DNA of 38,272 nt from Mesorhizobium sp. ORS 3359 (lineage in GTDB: Bacteria > Pseudomonadota > Alphaproteobacteria > Rhizobiales > Rhizobiaceae): the NCBI GenBank assembly GCA_000824845.1, contig CCNC01000163.1:1-38272 (forward strand), read 5' to 3'. Of this stretch, positions 16,931 through 24,732 are shown in pieces. Below the pieces are notes generated by a model. That model was not told the origin of the DNA. It saw only the letters and a program-made list of their open reading frames with translations, and searched no databases. Position 1 is the first letter of the stretch. Every line of letters begins with the position of its first letter. Position numbers and translations under genes: made by a program.

Positions 16931-17908
16931 ATGACCGCGATCGCTCCCGGAACGCTCCCGAAATCCTCGCAACGCGGCAGTGCCGCCCGAGCACGGCTGC
17001 TGCGCGGGCTTTTGCCGGCCTTGTCGCTGGCGCTGGTGCTGATGGCGATCGCCTGGCTCAACCCGCGCGCCATCAGCTATTTCGGCTTCAACCTGATGCT
17101 CAATCTGGCGATCCCAATCGCGCTGGCGACGATCGCGCAGATGTTCGTCATCGCCGGCAACGAGCTCGACCTGTCCATTGGAACGTTCGTCGGCTTCGTC
17201 GGCTGCGTCACCGCGACCTGGCTGCGCGACGCGCCGCTGCTGGGCATATTCGTGCTGCTGGGTTCGATCGGCGTCTACGCGCTGCTCGGCGCGCTGATCC
17301 ATCTTCGCAATTTGCCGTCCATCGTGGTGACGCTCGGCATGAGCTTCGTCTGGCAGGGGCTTGCCATCCTCATCCTGCCCAAGCCCGGCGGCAAGGCGCC
17401 GGACTGGCTGCTTTCGATCATGTCCTTCAAGCCGCCTTACATTCCATTCCCGATCCTGGCGGCGCTTCTGATCGCCGCAGTCGTGCATTTCGGCCTGATG
17501 CGCACCTCCTATGGCGTCATCCTGCGCGGCTCCGGCGGCAACGCCGCGGCGCTCAGGCGCGCCGGCTGGTCCCTGCTCAAAACCAAGATCGTGCTCTTCG
17601 CGCTGACCGGCCTGTTCGGGGTTCTGTCGGGCATGGCGCTGATCGGCATCACCACGTCGGCCGACGCCAATATCGGCAATGGCTACACGCTGCTCTCGAT
17701 CGCCGGTGTCATCCTCGGCGGCGGCGAGTTCGTCGGCGGCCGCGTGTCGCCGATCGGCGCGGTTCTCGGGGCCTTGACGCTGGCCTTGGCCGCGTCGCCG
17801 CTGCTGACCTTCATGCACATCCCGCCCGACTGGCAGGTCGCCGCCAATGGCGCGATCCTGATCATCGTGCTGGCGGCGCGCGTGCTGATCAGCCGCAGGG
17901 AGCGGTAA
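16931..17908 (+). CDS. CUT2-type sugar ABC transporter, permease 1
   Basis: The product is 325 residues and has about nine hydrophobic helices. The QMFVIAGNELDLSIGTFVGF segment and a late GGGEFVGGRVSPIGAVLGAL match the RbsC-like permease family (BPD_transp_2). It forms half of the inner-membrane channel. The start is either ATG 16931, one base after the ATPase stop, or the in-frame ATG 16919, which overlaps the ATPase; both imply translational coupling. The two permeases are different proteins and would form a heterodimer, unlike the homodimer of classical ribose systems. Confidence 0.9.
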   Translation: MTAIAPGTLPKSSQRGSAARARLLRGLLPALSLALVLMAIAWLNPRAISYFGFNLMLNLAIPIALATIAQMFVIAGNELDLSIGTFVGFVGCVTATWLRDAPLLGIFVLLGSIGVYALLGALIHLRNLPSIVVTLGMSFVWQGLAILILPKPGGKAPDWLLSIMSFKPPYIPFPILAALLIAAVVHFGLMRTSYGVILRGSGGNAAALRRAGWSLLKTKIVLFALTGLFGVLSGMALIGITTSADANIGNGYTLLSIAGVILGGGEFVGGRVSPIGAVLGALTLALAASPLLTFMHIPPDWQVAANGAILIIVLAARVLISRRER

Positions 17909-17911
17909 GCG

Positions 17912-18859
17912 ATGACCTCGGTGCGGACGCTGCTTGAAAAACCCTGGGTCTGGTCGTTCGCCGGCGCGCTCGTCGTGTGGGTGGCGACGGTCATCTTCAC
18001 CGGCGGCTATGGCGCCGGCGGCATGGTCACGGCGGCCTTGTCGCTCGCCGTCTTCACCGTCATCGTCGGCGTCGGCCAGATGTTCGTCATCACGCTCGGA
18101 CCCGGCAATGTCGACCTGTCGCTGCCGGCCAATATCGGCCTGGCCAGCGCCGTCGCCATGAAGGTGATGGGCGGCAGCGATTCGATGATCGTGGTCGGGC
18201 TGCTCGCCGCACTTGCCTGCGGGGCAGCGATCGGCGCCATCAACTATCTCTTGATCTGGGCGCTGCGCATCCCGCCGATCATCGCGACGCTGTCGGCGAG
18301 CTTCATCATCCAGTCGGTCGACATCAGCTACGGCCGCGGCCTGCAAATCAAGCCGCCGCCGGGCTTCGCCGACTTCACCAACTGGCAGGTGCTGGGCATA
18401 CCCGTGCTGGCGATGCTGACTGTGCTGTTCACGATCGGCGCCGCACTCGCGCTGCAGCGCATGATCTACGGCCGCTCGGTGCTGGCGATCGGCCAGAACA
18501 TCCGCGCCGCCTGGCTGGCCGGCGTCCATGTCGGCCGCATCCGCTTCCTCACCTACACGCTGTGCGGGGCGCTGGGCGGCATCGACGGGGCGCTGCTTGC
18601 TGGATATTTTCGCGGCGCCAATGTCGATATCGGCAACGAATATCTGCTCGCCTCGATCGCGGTCGTCGTCATAGGCGGCACCTCGGTCGCCGGCGGCAAG
18701 GCCAATGTGCCCGGCGTCTGGGGCGCCGGCCTGTTCCTGGTGCTGCTGCTCACCATGCTCAACACCTTCGGCGTCAGTGCCGGCGTGCGGCTGGTGCTGA
18801 CCGGGCTGATCATCGTCGGGGTGATCACGGCTGCCGGCGGCGAGAAGGCCGTGCGGTAA
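17912..18859 (+). CDS. CUT2-type sugar ABC transporter, permease 2
   Basis: The product is 315 residues, with about nine hydrophobic helices. The GQMFVITLGPGNVDLSLPANIGLA segment and IGGTSVAGGKANVPGVWGAGL near the C-terminus mark a second RbsC-like permease. It starts three bases after permease 1 stops. It is the last gene of the four-gene transporter operon; no kinase, isomerase or other catabolic gene follows, and the pyrophosphatase converges on it. The gap of 42 bases to the convergent stop has no clear hairpin terminator. Confidence 0.9.
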   Translation: MTSVRTLLEKPWVWSFAGALVVWVATVIFTGGYGAGGMVTAALSLAVFTVIVGVGQMFVITLGPGNVDLSLPANIGLASAVAMKVMGGSDSMIVVGLLAALACGAAIGAINYLLIWALRIPPIIATLSASFIIQSVDISYGRGLQIKPPPGFADFTNWQVLGIPVLAMLTVLFTIGAALALQRMIYGRSVLAIGQNIRAAWLAGVHVGRIRFLTYTLCGALGGIDGALLAGYFRGANVDIGNEYLLASIAVVVIGGTSVAGGKANVPGVWGAGLFLVLLLTMLNTFGVSAGVRLVLTGLIIVGVITAAGGEKAVR

Positions 18860-18901
18860 CAGCTTCCGCCGGCCATCTCCCGATGAGGCAGGAGCCTCGC
18901 G

Positions 18902-19435
18902 CTATTTCGCCGCCTTGGCCCGCGCGATCGCGTCGACGATCATCTTCTTGGCGTATTTGGAATCGTGCCAGCCTTCGATCTTGACCCATTTGCCGGGCTC
19001 GAGATCCTTGTAGTGCTCGAAGAAGTGCTGCACCTGCTGGCGGGTGATGTCCGGCAGGTGCGTGTATTCGGTGACGTTCTCGTAGCGCAGCGTCAGCTTC
19101 GGCGAGGGGACGGCGATCACCTTCTCGTCCTGGCCGGCATTGTCTTCCATGATCAGGACGCCGATCGGCCGCACATTGATGACGCAGCCCGGCACCAGCG
19201 CGCGGGTGTTGCAGACCAGAACATCGATCGGGTCGCCGTCGCCCGACAACGTGTGCGGCACAAAGCCGTAATTGCCGGGATAGCGCATGGAGGTGTGCAG
19301 GAAGCGGTCGACGAACAAAGTGCCGGCCTCCTTGTCCATCTCGTATTTGATCGGTTCGCCGCCGATCGGCACCTCGATGATGACGTTGACGTCGTCAGGC
19401 GGGTTCTTCCCGGTGGCAATCGCTTCGATACGCAT
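18902..19435 (-). CDS. ppa: Inorganic pyrophosphatase, family I
   Basis: The product is 177 residues, the normal bacterial hexameric size. It carries the substrate and metal-binding pattern of soluble family I enzymes: EVPIGGEPIKYEMDKE, RYPGNYGFVPHT, and the Asp cluster DGDPIDVLV, plus EHYKDLEPGKWVKIEGW. It hydrolyses pyrophosphate to two phosphates and drives biosynthetic reactions. The ATG at 19435 is preceded by a GAGAGGGA ribosome-binding site. Upstream are tandem TTGTAATC boxes (19534-19551). An in-frame upstream start would add 19 unlikely residues. Confidence 0.96.
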   Translation of the reverse strand: MRIEAIATGKNPPDDVNVIIEVPIGGEPIKYEMDKEAGTLFVDRFLHTSMRYPGNYGFVPHTLSGDGDPIDVLVCNTRALVPGCVINVRPIGVLIMEDNAGQDEKVIAVPSPKLTLRYENVTEYTHLPDITRQQVQHFFEHYKDLEPGKWVKIEGWHDSKYAKKMIVDAIARAKAAK

Positions 19436-19533
19436 GGTCAAATCCCTCTCTCGATTGAAAGGACCGATAGCGGGGGACGCGTCGTGGCGCAATGCGTCGA
19501 ATAGTGCGCAGCGCTAATGGAAGCGCACACAGT

Positions 19534-19551
19534 TTGTAATCGATTGTAATC
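19534..19551. repeat. Tandem TTGTAATC boxes at one helical turn, upstream of ppa
   Basis: TTGTAATC occurs at 19534-19541 and again at 19544-19551, exactly 10 bases apart, in an A/T-rich patch about 100 bases before the ppa start. Such phasing is typical of tandem regulator binding sites. No known box is recognised. Confidence 0.45.
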
Positions 19552-19559
19552 TGATGCGT

Positions 19560-19587
19560 GTCCCAAACCGCCCGGCAGTTTTGGGAC
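19560..19587 (-). terminator. Stem-loop after the GNAT gene
   Basis: GTCCCAAA (19560-19567) and TTTGGGAC (19580-19587) form a perfect 8-base stem directly after the acetyltransferase stop. There is no T-tract on the minus strand, so it may be an mRNA 3' end stabiliser rather than a full terminator. Confidence 0.4.
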
Positions 19588-19594
19588 GGCGACG

Positions 19595-20104
19595 CTAGTC
19601 ATTCCAGACGAAAGCGACCTTCTTCAGCGCCTTCTGCTCGAAGACTTCGACGCCTTCGGCGATATCGCGGCCGCCATTGCCGACATAGAAGGCCAGGGCG
19701 TTCTGGTTATCTTCCAGCGCCCACACCACAAGGCCGCGCAAGCCGTGGTCGGCGAGCCGGGCCTTGGCCGCCTTGAACAGGCGGCTGCCGAGCCCTATGC
19801 CCTGATATTCGGGCCGCAGATAGAGCTCGTAGATCTCGCCCTGCTGCCGGAGCTCGCGGGCGCGGTTCTTGCCGATGGTCGCATAGCCGGCGACGGTCCC
19901 GCCGATCTCGACGACCAACACGGTGGCGGCGCGGCGAATTGCGTTGGCCCACCAGTCGACGCCGCGGCGGTTGATCATCGAGGTCAGCGTGCGGTGCGGG
20001 ATGATGCCGGAATAGGCGCCGCGCCAAGCCTGCTGATGCACCTCGGCGATGGCGCTGGCGTCGCGCGGCTCTGCCTTCCGGATGTCGATGGTTAACGTGT
20101 TCAT
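19595..20104 (-). CDS. GNAT-family N-acetyltransferase
   Basis: The product is 169 residues. The N-terminal IRKAEPRDASAIAEVHQQAWRGAY is typical of RimI-like GNAT proteins. The acetyl-CoA binding motif A reads LYLRPEYQGIGLGSRLFKAA, with the Q/RxxGxG/A loop as QGIGLG. A later ALEDNQNALAFYVGNGG matches motif B, the NxxAxxFYexxGF region. It would transfer acetyl from acetyl-CoA to an amine; the acceptor is unknown. It is complete and stands alone between the TPM gene and ppa. Confidence 0.9.
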   Translation of the reverse strand: MNTLTIDIRKAEPRDASAIAEVHQQAWRGAYSGIIPHRTLTSMINRRGVDWWANAIRRAATVLVVEIGGTVAGYATIGKNRARELRQQGEIYELYLRPEYQGIGLGSRLFKAAKARLADHGLRGLVVWALEDNQNALAFYVGNGGRDIAEGVEVFEQKALKKVAFVWND

Positions 20105-20208
20105 GATTGGTTAACCATAAACCCGCATCGGGCGATTGCAAAGAGTCCCCCAACACGCCTCGACGCTTTCGCACAGGCGGAAGGTGCGTCCGCGAATTAG
20201 GCGCCGTG

Positions 20209-20847
20209 TCAGATCTCTACGAGGTGATCGTCGAGCTCGTTGGTGTCGCCTTCGGTGACCGGGAAATGCTCGGCGAGCACGGCGCCAACCGTGGCGACAG
20301 CCTTGACGAAGCCGTCGGCCAGCCGGTTGTCGCCGGCATGTTTGGTCAGGTCGCGCACAACGCCGTCCCAGACATGCTGGCCGACCTTGGCGTCGATGCC
20401 GGAATCGGCAACGACCTCGGCATAGCGCTCGGCGATGGAGACGAAGATGAGCACGCCGGTGCGCGCGCTCGTACGGTGGACGTTGCGCGCCAGGAACTGC
20501 TTCATCGCATTGGCGTGCGCGGCCCGATAGCGCAGCCTTCGCGGCACGAAATGAATGCGCAAGACGGGCAGGAACCAGAGCGTGGCGAACACCGAGGCTA
20601 GCGCCAACAGTTGCGCCAGCAGGAAATGCGGCAGCCGGATGGTCAGCCACAAGCCCTCCAGCCCGTAGGCGACGGCGAGGCTGGCGATGAAGAGGCCGAT
20701 TGTCGTGGTGAACGCGGCCGGAAAGAAGTAGCCCTCGCTGGCGCGAGCGACGACGCAGTAGATCTCGCCGTCGGTCTTCAGCTCGGCCGTGCGGATCGCC
20801 TCGGCGATGCGGTCATGGTCCTCGGCGCTGATCGGTCGCGTTGCCAT
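20209..20847 (-). CDS. TPM-domain membrane protein (third gene of the lemA cluster)
   Basis: The product is 212 residues. The N-terminus (SAEDHDRIAEAIRTAELKTDGEIYCVVARASEGY) looks like the start of a TPM domain, interrupted by two hydrophobic helices (about 47-70 and 77-98). The RTGVLIFVSIAERYAEVVAD segment, with a conserved Asp soon after, is the rest of the domain. TPM proteins occur in membrane or envelope quality-control contexts and are often paired with LemA; their biochemical role is poorly defined. It starts six bases after the stop of the larger TPM gene, so the two are co-transcribed. Confidence 0.85.
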   Translation of the reverse strand: MATRPISAEDHDRIAEAIRTAELKTDGEIYCVVARASEGYFFPAAFTTTIGLFIASLAVAYGLEGLWLTIRLPHFLLAQLLALASVFATLWFLPVLRIHFVPRRLRYRAAHANAMKQFLARNVHRTSARTGVLIFVSIAERYAEVVADSGIDAKVGQHVWDGVVRDLTKHAGDNRLADGFVKAVATVGAVLAEHFPVTEGDTNELDDHLVEI

Positions 20848-20853
20848 GGTGCC

Positions 20854-21648
20854 TCACCAGCTTCCCGAAGAGCCGCCGCCGCCGGACGAACCGCCGCCGC
20901 CGGAAAATCCGCCGCCGCCCGAGGACCAGCCACCGCCGCCTGAGGACCAGCCGCCGCCGCCCGACGACCAGCCGCCCGAGGAAGAACGCCGGTTCTGATC
21001 GAAAGTCATGCCGAGCCAGCGGTAGCGACCCGGCCCGATCTTCTGGCCGAAGATCGGCGGCAGCACCGTCATCGCGATGCCGCCGAAGAAGATAAGCGCC
21101 CAGATGGTGATGAAAATGGCGAAGAACAGGTCGTCGGAATTGAACGGCGCCTGCTCGTTGCGCTTGCCGCGCGCCTCCAGTTCCTCGGGATTGCCCTCCA
21201 GCACCATGATCATGTCGTCGACGGCCTTGGTGATGCCGCCGGAGAAATCGCCGGCGCGGAAGGCCGGCACCATGTCGTTCTCGATGATGAGCTTGGTGTG
21301 CAGGTCGGTCAGCGTGCCTTCCAGCCCATAGCCGACCTCGATGCGCATCTTGCGGTCGTTCGGCGCGACCAGGAGCAGCACACCGTTGTTTTCCTTGGCC
21401 TGGCCGAGCTTCCAGAAACGGAACAGCCGGTTGGCGTAAGGCTCGATCTCCTCGCCGCCGAGGCTGGGTATGGTGGCGACGACGATCTGGTCGGCGCCCT
21501 TGGTCTCGAAGTCGGCAAGCTTCTGGGTCAGCGCCGCGCGGGTGCCGGCATCGATGATGCCGGCATTGTCGACGACGCGGCCGGTCAAGGCGGGGAGGTC
21601 GGCGGCGAGCGCGGCGAGGGGGAGGAGGAAGAGGCAGAAGCTCAGCAA
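20854..21648 (-). CDS. YgcG-like TPM-domain protein with glycine-rich tail; 5' end uncertain
   Basis: From the earliest hydrophobic residues (LLSFCLFLLPLAALAA, a signal peptide) this is about 264 residues. The TPM domain follows (LPALTGRVVDNAGIIDAGTRAAL through about residue 150, with VGYGLEGTLTD). Then come one membrane helix (about 180-205) and a Ser/Gly/Trp-rich tail built on repeated SSGGGGW units. The frame has no ATG. It stays open back to a TTG at 21843 only because it reads through a palindromic repeat. The coordinate given starts at TTG 21648. A likelier original start is the ATG at 21665 in another frame; one extra T near 21646-21651 would give MPSLAFLLSFCLF. Function as for LemA-TPM systems: envelope-associated, undefined. 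Confidence 0.8.
   Translation of the reverse strand: MLSFCLFLLPLAALAADLPALTGRVVDNAGIIDAGTRAALTQKLADFETKGADQIVVATIPSLGGEEIEPYANRLFRFWKLGQAKENNGVLLLVAPNDRKMRIEVGYGLEGTLTDLHTKLIIENDMVPAFRAGDFSGGITKAVDDMIMVLEGNPEELEARGKRNEQAPFNSDDLFFAIFITIWALIFFGGIAMTVLPPIFGQKIGPGRYRWLGMTFDQNRRSSSGGWSSGGGGWSSGGGGWSSGGGGFSGGGGSSGGGGSSGSW
20921..20983. repeat. 21-base tandem repeat coding for Ser-Gly-Gly-Trp units
   Basis: Three units begin at 20921, 20942 and 20963 and read GAGGACCAGCC plus CCGCCGC-like sequence. They encode the SSGGGGW tail of the TPM protein. Slippage here would change tail length. Confidence 0.7.
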
Positions 21649-21674
21649 AACGCCAATGAAGGCATTCTGTCGCG

Positions 21675-21831
21675 CCCCCCTCTGGCCTGCCGGCCATCTC
21701 CCCCACGAGGGGGGAGATTGGCGGTTCGGCCGCCGGCTCTCCCTTTCAGACGTTGGAGATTGGCGAAAGCCAACGTGACATCCAATCTCCCCCCTTGAGG
21801 GGGAGATGTCCGGCAGGACAGAGAGGGGGGT
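21675..21831. repeat. Palindromic intergenic repeat, family 2, copy a (between lemA and TPM)
   Basis: Arms of about 48 bases are inverted: 21675-21721 (CTGGCCTGCCGGCCATCTCC, then a C/G-run hairpin and AGATTGG) and 21782-21831 (its near-complement with CTGCCGGACATCTCC). Each arm contains its own small hairpin of the type CTCCCCC...GGGGGAG. The centre has a further stem around GTTGG/CCAAC (21752-21776). Confidence 0.85.
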
Positions 21832-21869
21832 GACGGAACTCAAGGCTGGCTCGATAAGCTAAGTCGCTC

Positions 21870-22517
21870 TCACCCACCCTGCTTGTTGGTGCTCGTGCCG
21901 AAATCGACCTTCGGCACCTGCATCTTGTCCTCATCGACGGTGAAGTTGGCGAAGGGCTCGTTGCCGCGGAACCAGAAGGTCGCCCATAGCACGGACGGGA
22001 AGGTCTTCAGCGTCAGATTATAGTCCCTGACCGCCTGGATGTAGTCGCGCCGCGCAACCGCGATGCGGTTCTCGGTGCCTTCGAGCTGCGCCTGCAGCGC
22101 GAGGAAATTCTGGTTCGCCTTGAGGTCGGGATAGGCTTCCGAGACCGCGATCAGACGCGACAGCGCGCTGGTCAGTCCGGCCTGGGCATCCTGGAACTTC
22201 TTCAGCACGTCCGGGTCCTTCAGCGTCTCCGGGGTCACGGTGATCTGCGTCGCCTTGGCGCGCGCCTGAACCACAGCGTCGAGCGTGTCCTTCTCATGCG
22301 AGGCATAGCCCTTCACCGTCTCGACCAGGTTCGGGATCAGATCGGAACGGCGCTGATACTGGTTGAGCACCTCGCTCCAGGCTGCCCTGGCGTTCTCTTC
22401 CGCGGTCGGAATGGTGTTGTAGCCGCAGCCGGCAAGCAGCGGCAGCATGAAAGCCATCACCAGGAAGGCGGGCAGATTGCGGAAGACGGAATGTGGTGAG
22501 AGGCGCTCGGTAATCAT
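21870..22517 (-). CDS. lemA: LemA-family lipoprotein
   Basis: The product is 215 residues. A lipoprotein signal with lipobox LLAGC precedes the LemA domain (GYNTIPTAEENARAAWSEVLNQYQRRSDLIPNLVETVKGYA). Long helices and a conserved YNLTLKTFPSVLWATF close to the C-terminus follow. In this family, lipid-anchored or membrane-anchored helical bundles act with TPM proteins in the envelope, with an unknown mechanism. I chose the ATG at 22517 because GAGGGACC lies upstream and the lipobox then falls at the expected place. It is the first gene of lemA-TPM-TPM, although a palindromic repeat separates it from the next gene. Confidence 0.93.
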   Translation of the reverse strand: MITERLSPHSVFRNLPAFLVMAFMLPLLAGCGYNTIPTAEENARAAWSEVLNQYQRRSDLIPNLVETVKGYASHEKDTLDAVVQARAKATQITVTPETLKDPDVLKKFQDAQAGLTSALSRLIAVSEAYPDLKANQNFLALQAQLEGTENRIAVARRDYIQAVRDYNLTLKTFPSVLWATFWFRGNEPFANFTVDEDKMQVPKVDFGTSTNKQGG

Positions 22518-22669
22518 GAATGGTCCCTCGACAGAAATTGCATGCGAAGCATTACCACAATCCAGGCGCAAGAAAATGTCCGGCGCATGACGCCGGTCCG
22601 GTTCAGCCGTGAGACACTGTGAATGGCGGCGCGAACAAGTTAAGCTGCGGGCCGGAAAGGGCAATTGCC

Positions 22670-22921
22670 ATGGCAGAGCGCCGGGACGACGAGGCCGAGT
22701 CGCGCCGCATCCTCGAACGCGTGCAACAGGAGACGTCTCCAGCGGGCGCGTCGTTCATCACCCGCGCGGCGAGGGATGCGCGCGACCGCGTCACCGCCGC
22801 CGACACGGATCGCGCCGATCCCATCGAATATTGGGGAACCCGCATTGGCCGAACGCTCGGCTTCGTCATTGCCATTGGGCTATTGGCCTGGCTGGTGTAT
22901 GCCGCCACACGTGGCGGCTAG
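22670..22921 (+). CDS. Small single-span membrane protein
   Basis: The product is 83 residues. It has a charged, helical N-terminus (MAERRDDEAESRRILERVQQE) and a single hydrophobic helix near the C-terminus (LGFVIAIGLLAWLVYAAT), an N-in tail-anchored-like layout. The region between, DPIEYWGTRIGRTLG, is common in rhizobial unknown proteins. GGAAAGG lies about 10 bases before the ATG at 22670. It lies 12 bases before pdxY and is probably co-transcribed with it. No function is recognised. Confidence 0.75.
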   Translation: MAERRDDEAESRRILERVQQETSPAGASFITRAARDARDRVTAADTDRADPIEYWGTRIGRTLGFVIAIGLLAWLVYAATRGG

Positions 22922-22933
22922 GATTCAGATTCC

Positions 22934-23818
22934 ATGAACGCAGAAAAAACCGACGCGCCGCGCGCGGTCATCGTCATCTCCAGCCATGTCGCCCGGGGCT
23001 CGGTCGGCAATCGCGCGGCGGTGTTCGCGCTGGAGACGCTGGGCTTCCCGGTCTGGGCGGTGCCGACCGTCATCCTGCCCTGGCATCCGGGGCACAGCCG
23101 CGCAACCCGCATCGTGCCGCCGCTCGACCAGTTCAAGGCGCTGATGGCCGACCTCGAACGGGCGCCGTGGCTGGGCGAGGTGCGGGCCGTGCTTTCGGGC
23201 TATCTCGGCGAAGCGGGCCAGGCGGAAGCCGTTGCCTCGCTCGTTGCCGCCGTCAAGGAAAAGACGCCGAACGCGCTTTACGTCTGCGATCCGGTGATGG
23301 GCGATTCCGGCGGGCTCTACGTGCCGGAATCGACGGCCGCAGCCATGCGCGACAAATTGATGCCGATCGCGGATATCGCGACGCCGAACCGCTATGAGCT
23401 GGAATGGATGGCGGGCGCGCCGCTGCCCGACATCAAGGCGGTGACGGCGGCGGCGCTTCATGCCGGACCCTCGACCATGCTGGTGACCTCGGCGCCGGCG
23501 ATGATGGCGGGCGGCATCGGCAATTTCCTGCTCGACGGCAGCCAGGCGCTGCTTGCAGAGCACCGTGTGATCGAGAGGCCGCCGAACGGGCTGGGCGACC
23601 TGACGGCCGCGGTCTATCTGGCGCGGATTCTCTCCGGCCAGGCGCCGGTCAAGGCGCTGCAATCGACCACGGCCGCCGTTTACGAGATTCTCGCGCGCAC
23701 CGCGAAGCGCGGCGGCGACGAGTTGCAGCTCGAAACCGACGCCCAGAGCCTGTCGCATCCAATGGCCATGGTGCAGCTGCGTCATCTTTTGCATCCCGGA
23801 CGGGACAAGCGGGCGTGA
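22934..23818 (+). CDS. pdxY: Pyridoxal kinase, PdxY type
   Basis: The product is 294 residues. It shows the ribokinase-like PdxY pattern: VISSHVARGSVGNRAAVFALETLGFPVWAVPT at the N-terminus, LYVCDPVMGD in the middle, TPNRYELEWMAG, and the anion-hole/catalytic region NGLGDLTAA with the catalytic Asp. It phosphorylates pyridoxal to PLP in the cytoplasm as a salvage step. The loop reads GLGD where many relatives have GTGD or GVGD; the Asp is kept, so it should be active. Its stop overlaps the GTG start of the next gene. Confidence 0.93.
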   Translation: MNAEKTDAPRAVIVISSHVARGSVGNRAAVFALETLGFPVWAVPTVILPWHPGHSRATRIVPPLDQFKALMADLERAPWLGEVRAVLSGYLGEAGQAEAVASLVAAVKEKTPNALYVCDPVMGDSGGLYVPESTAAAMRDKLMPIADIATPNRYELEWMAGAPLPDIKAVTAAALHAGPSTMLVTSAPAMMAGGIGNFLLDGSQALLAEHRVIERPPNGLGDLTAAVYLARILSGQAPVKALQSTTAAVYEILARTAKRGGDELQLETDAQSLSHPMAMVQLRHLLHPGRDKRA

Positions 23819-24582
23819 AACCGGCCGGCCACGCGCTGGCCGGCGTCGACGGCTGCAAGGCCGGCTGGGTCGCCGTCCACCGCAAAGCGGACGCCGCGCC
23901 GTCCGTCTCGGTCTTCCCGAGTTTTCACGCGTTGCTCGACGCGCTGGCGGATGCGACCATCGCCGTCGACATGCCGATCGGACTGCCGGATTTTTCCAGC
24001 AAGGGCGGACGCGGACCGGAGGCGCTGGTGCGGCCGCTGCTCGGCGCGCGGCAATCGAGCGTGTTCGCCATCCCCTCGCGTGCGGCGCTCTATGCCGACA
24101 CCAGCGACTTCACCACGATCGAAGCCTGGTATGCGGCGCATCGGCGGGCGGGCGCGGTGGCGATCAAGACGTCCGAGCCGCCGCGCGGCGTTTCCATCCA
24201 GGCTTTCGGCATCTTTTCGAAGATCCGCGAGATCGATCAGCTGTTGATCGCACGGCCGGAACTGCGCGGCCGCGTCTTCGAATCGCATCCGGAAGTGGCG
24301 TTCTGCAGGCTGAATGGTGGCACGGCGATGGCGCTGCCGAAGAAGATCAAAGGGGCGGTCAATCCGGCCGGCATGGAGGAGCGCAAGGCGCTGCTTTGCC
24401 GGCATGGCTATGAGAAGCGCTTCCTCGATCAGGCGCTGCCGCGGGGTGCTGCGAGCGACGACTTCCTCGACGCGGCGGCGATGATGCTGATTGCTGGGCG
24501 TATCGCCGGCGGCGAAGCGCGGCCTTCGCCCGACCCACCTCTGGCCGACCGTTTCGGCATCCCCGTCGCGATCTGGGCTTGA
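23815..24582 (+). CDS. DUF429 family protein
   Basis: The product is 255 residues. It opens ALAGVDGCKAGWVAVHR, a strand and loop typical of DUF429, an RNase H-like fold family of unknown function. Further landmarks are IAVDMPIGLPD, FAIPSRAALYA, a conserved ESHPEVAF and a late DDFLDAAAMMLIA with paired acidic residues. These Asp/Glu residues could form a metal site as in RNase H-like nucleases, but this is inference. The GTG start at 23815 overlaps the pdxY stop as GTGA, so translation is coupled. There is no known functional link to pyridoxal. Confidence 0.85.
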   Translation: MKPAGHALAGVDGCKAGWVAVHRKADAAPSVSVFPSFHALLDALADATIAVDMPIGLPDFSSKGGRGPEALVRPLLGARQSSVFAIPSRAALYADTSDFTTIEAWYAAHRRAGAVAIKTSEPPRGVSIQAFGIFSKIREIDQLLIARPELRGRVFESHPEVAFCRLNGGTAMALPKKIKGAVNPAGMEERKALLCRHGYEKRFLDQALPRGAASDDFLDAAAMMLIAGRIAGGEARPSPDPPLADRFGIPVAIWA

Positions 24583-24732
24583 GGCAAAAGCGGCTGCGCT
24601 GCCTTTGGCGGCATGCGATTGCGACGCCGCCATCCGCAATTCGGCATTGCCCACGACCTGCATTTGCCGCTAGAGGCTTTTTCGATCGCAACGAGCTGCC
24701 GCCTCCAACCCCCGGAAAGGCTCTAGCCGCCC

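Noticed and set aside
16898..18529. 543-codon minus-strand frame opposite the CUT2 permeases
   Set aside because: Product is Arg/Gln/His/Asp-rich and featureless; the plus strand encodes clear permeases.
20874..20990. Regular GC-rich repeats that could suggest a CRISPR-like array
   Set aside because: Units are contiguous, in frame and encode a Ser/Gly/Trp tail; there are no unique spacers.
23590..23625. GLGD instead of GTGD in PdxY as a sign of inactivation
   Set aside because: The catalytic Asp and the glycines remain, and the Thr position varies among PdxY proteins.
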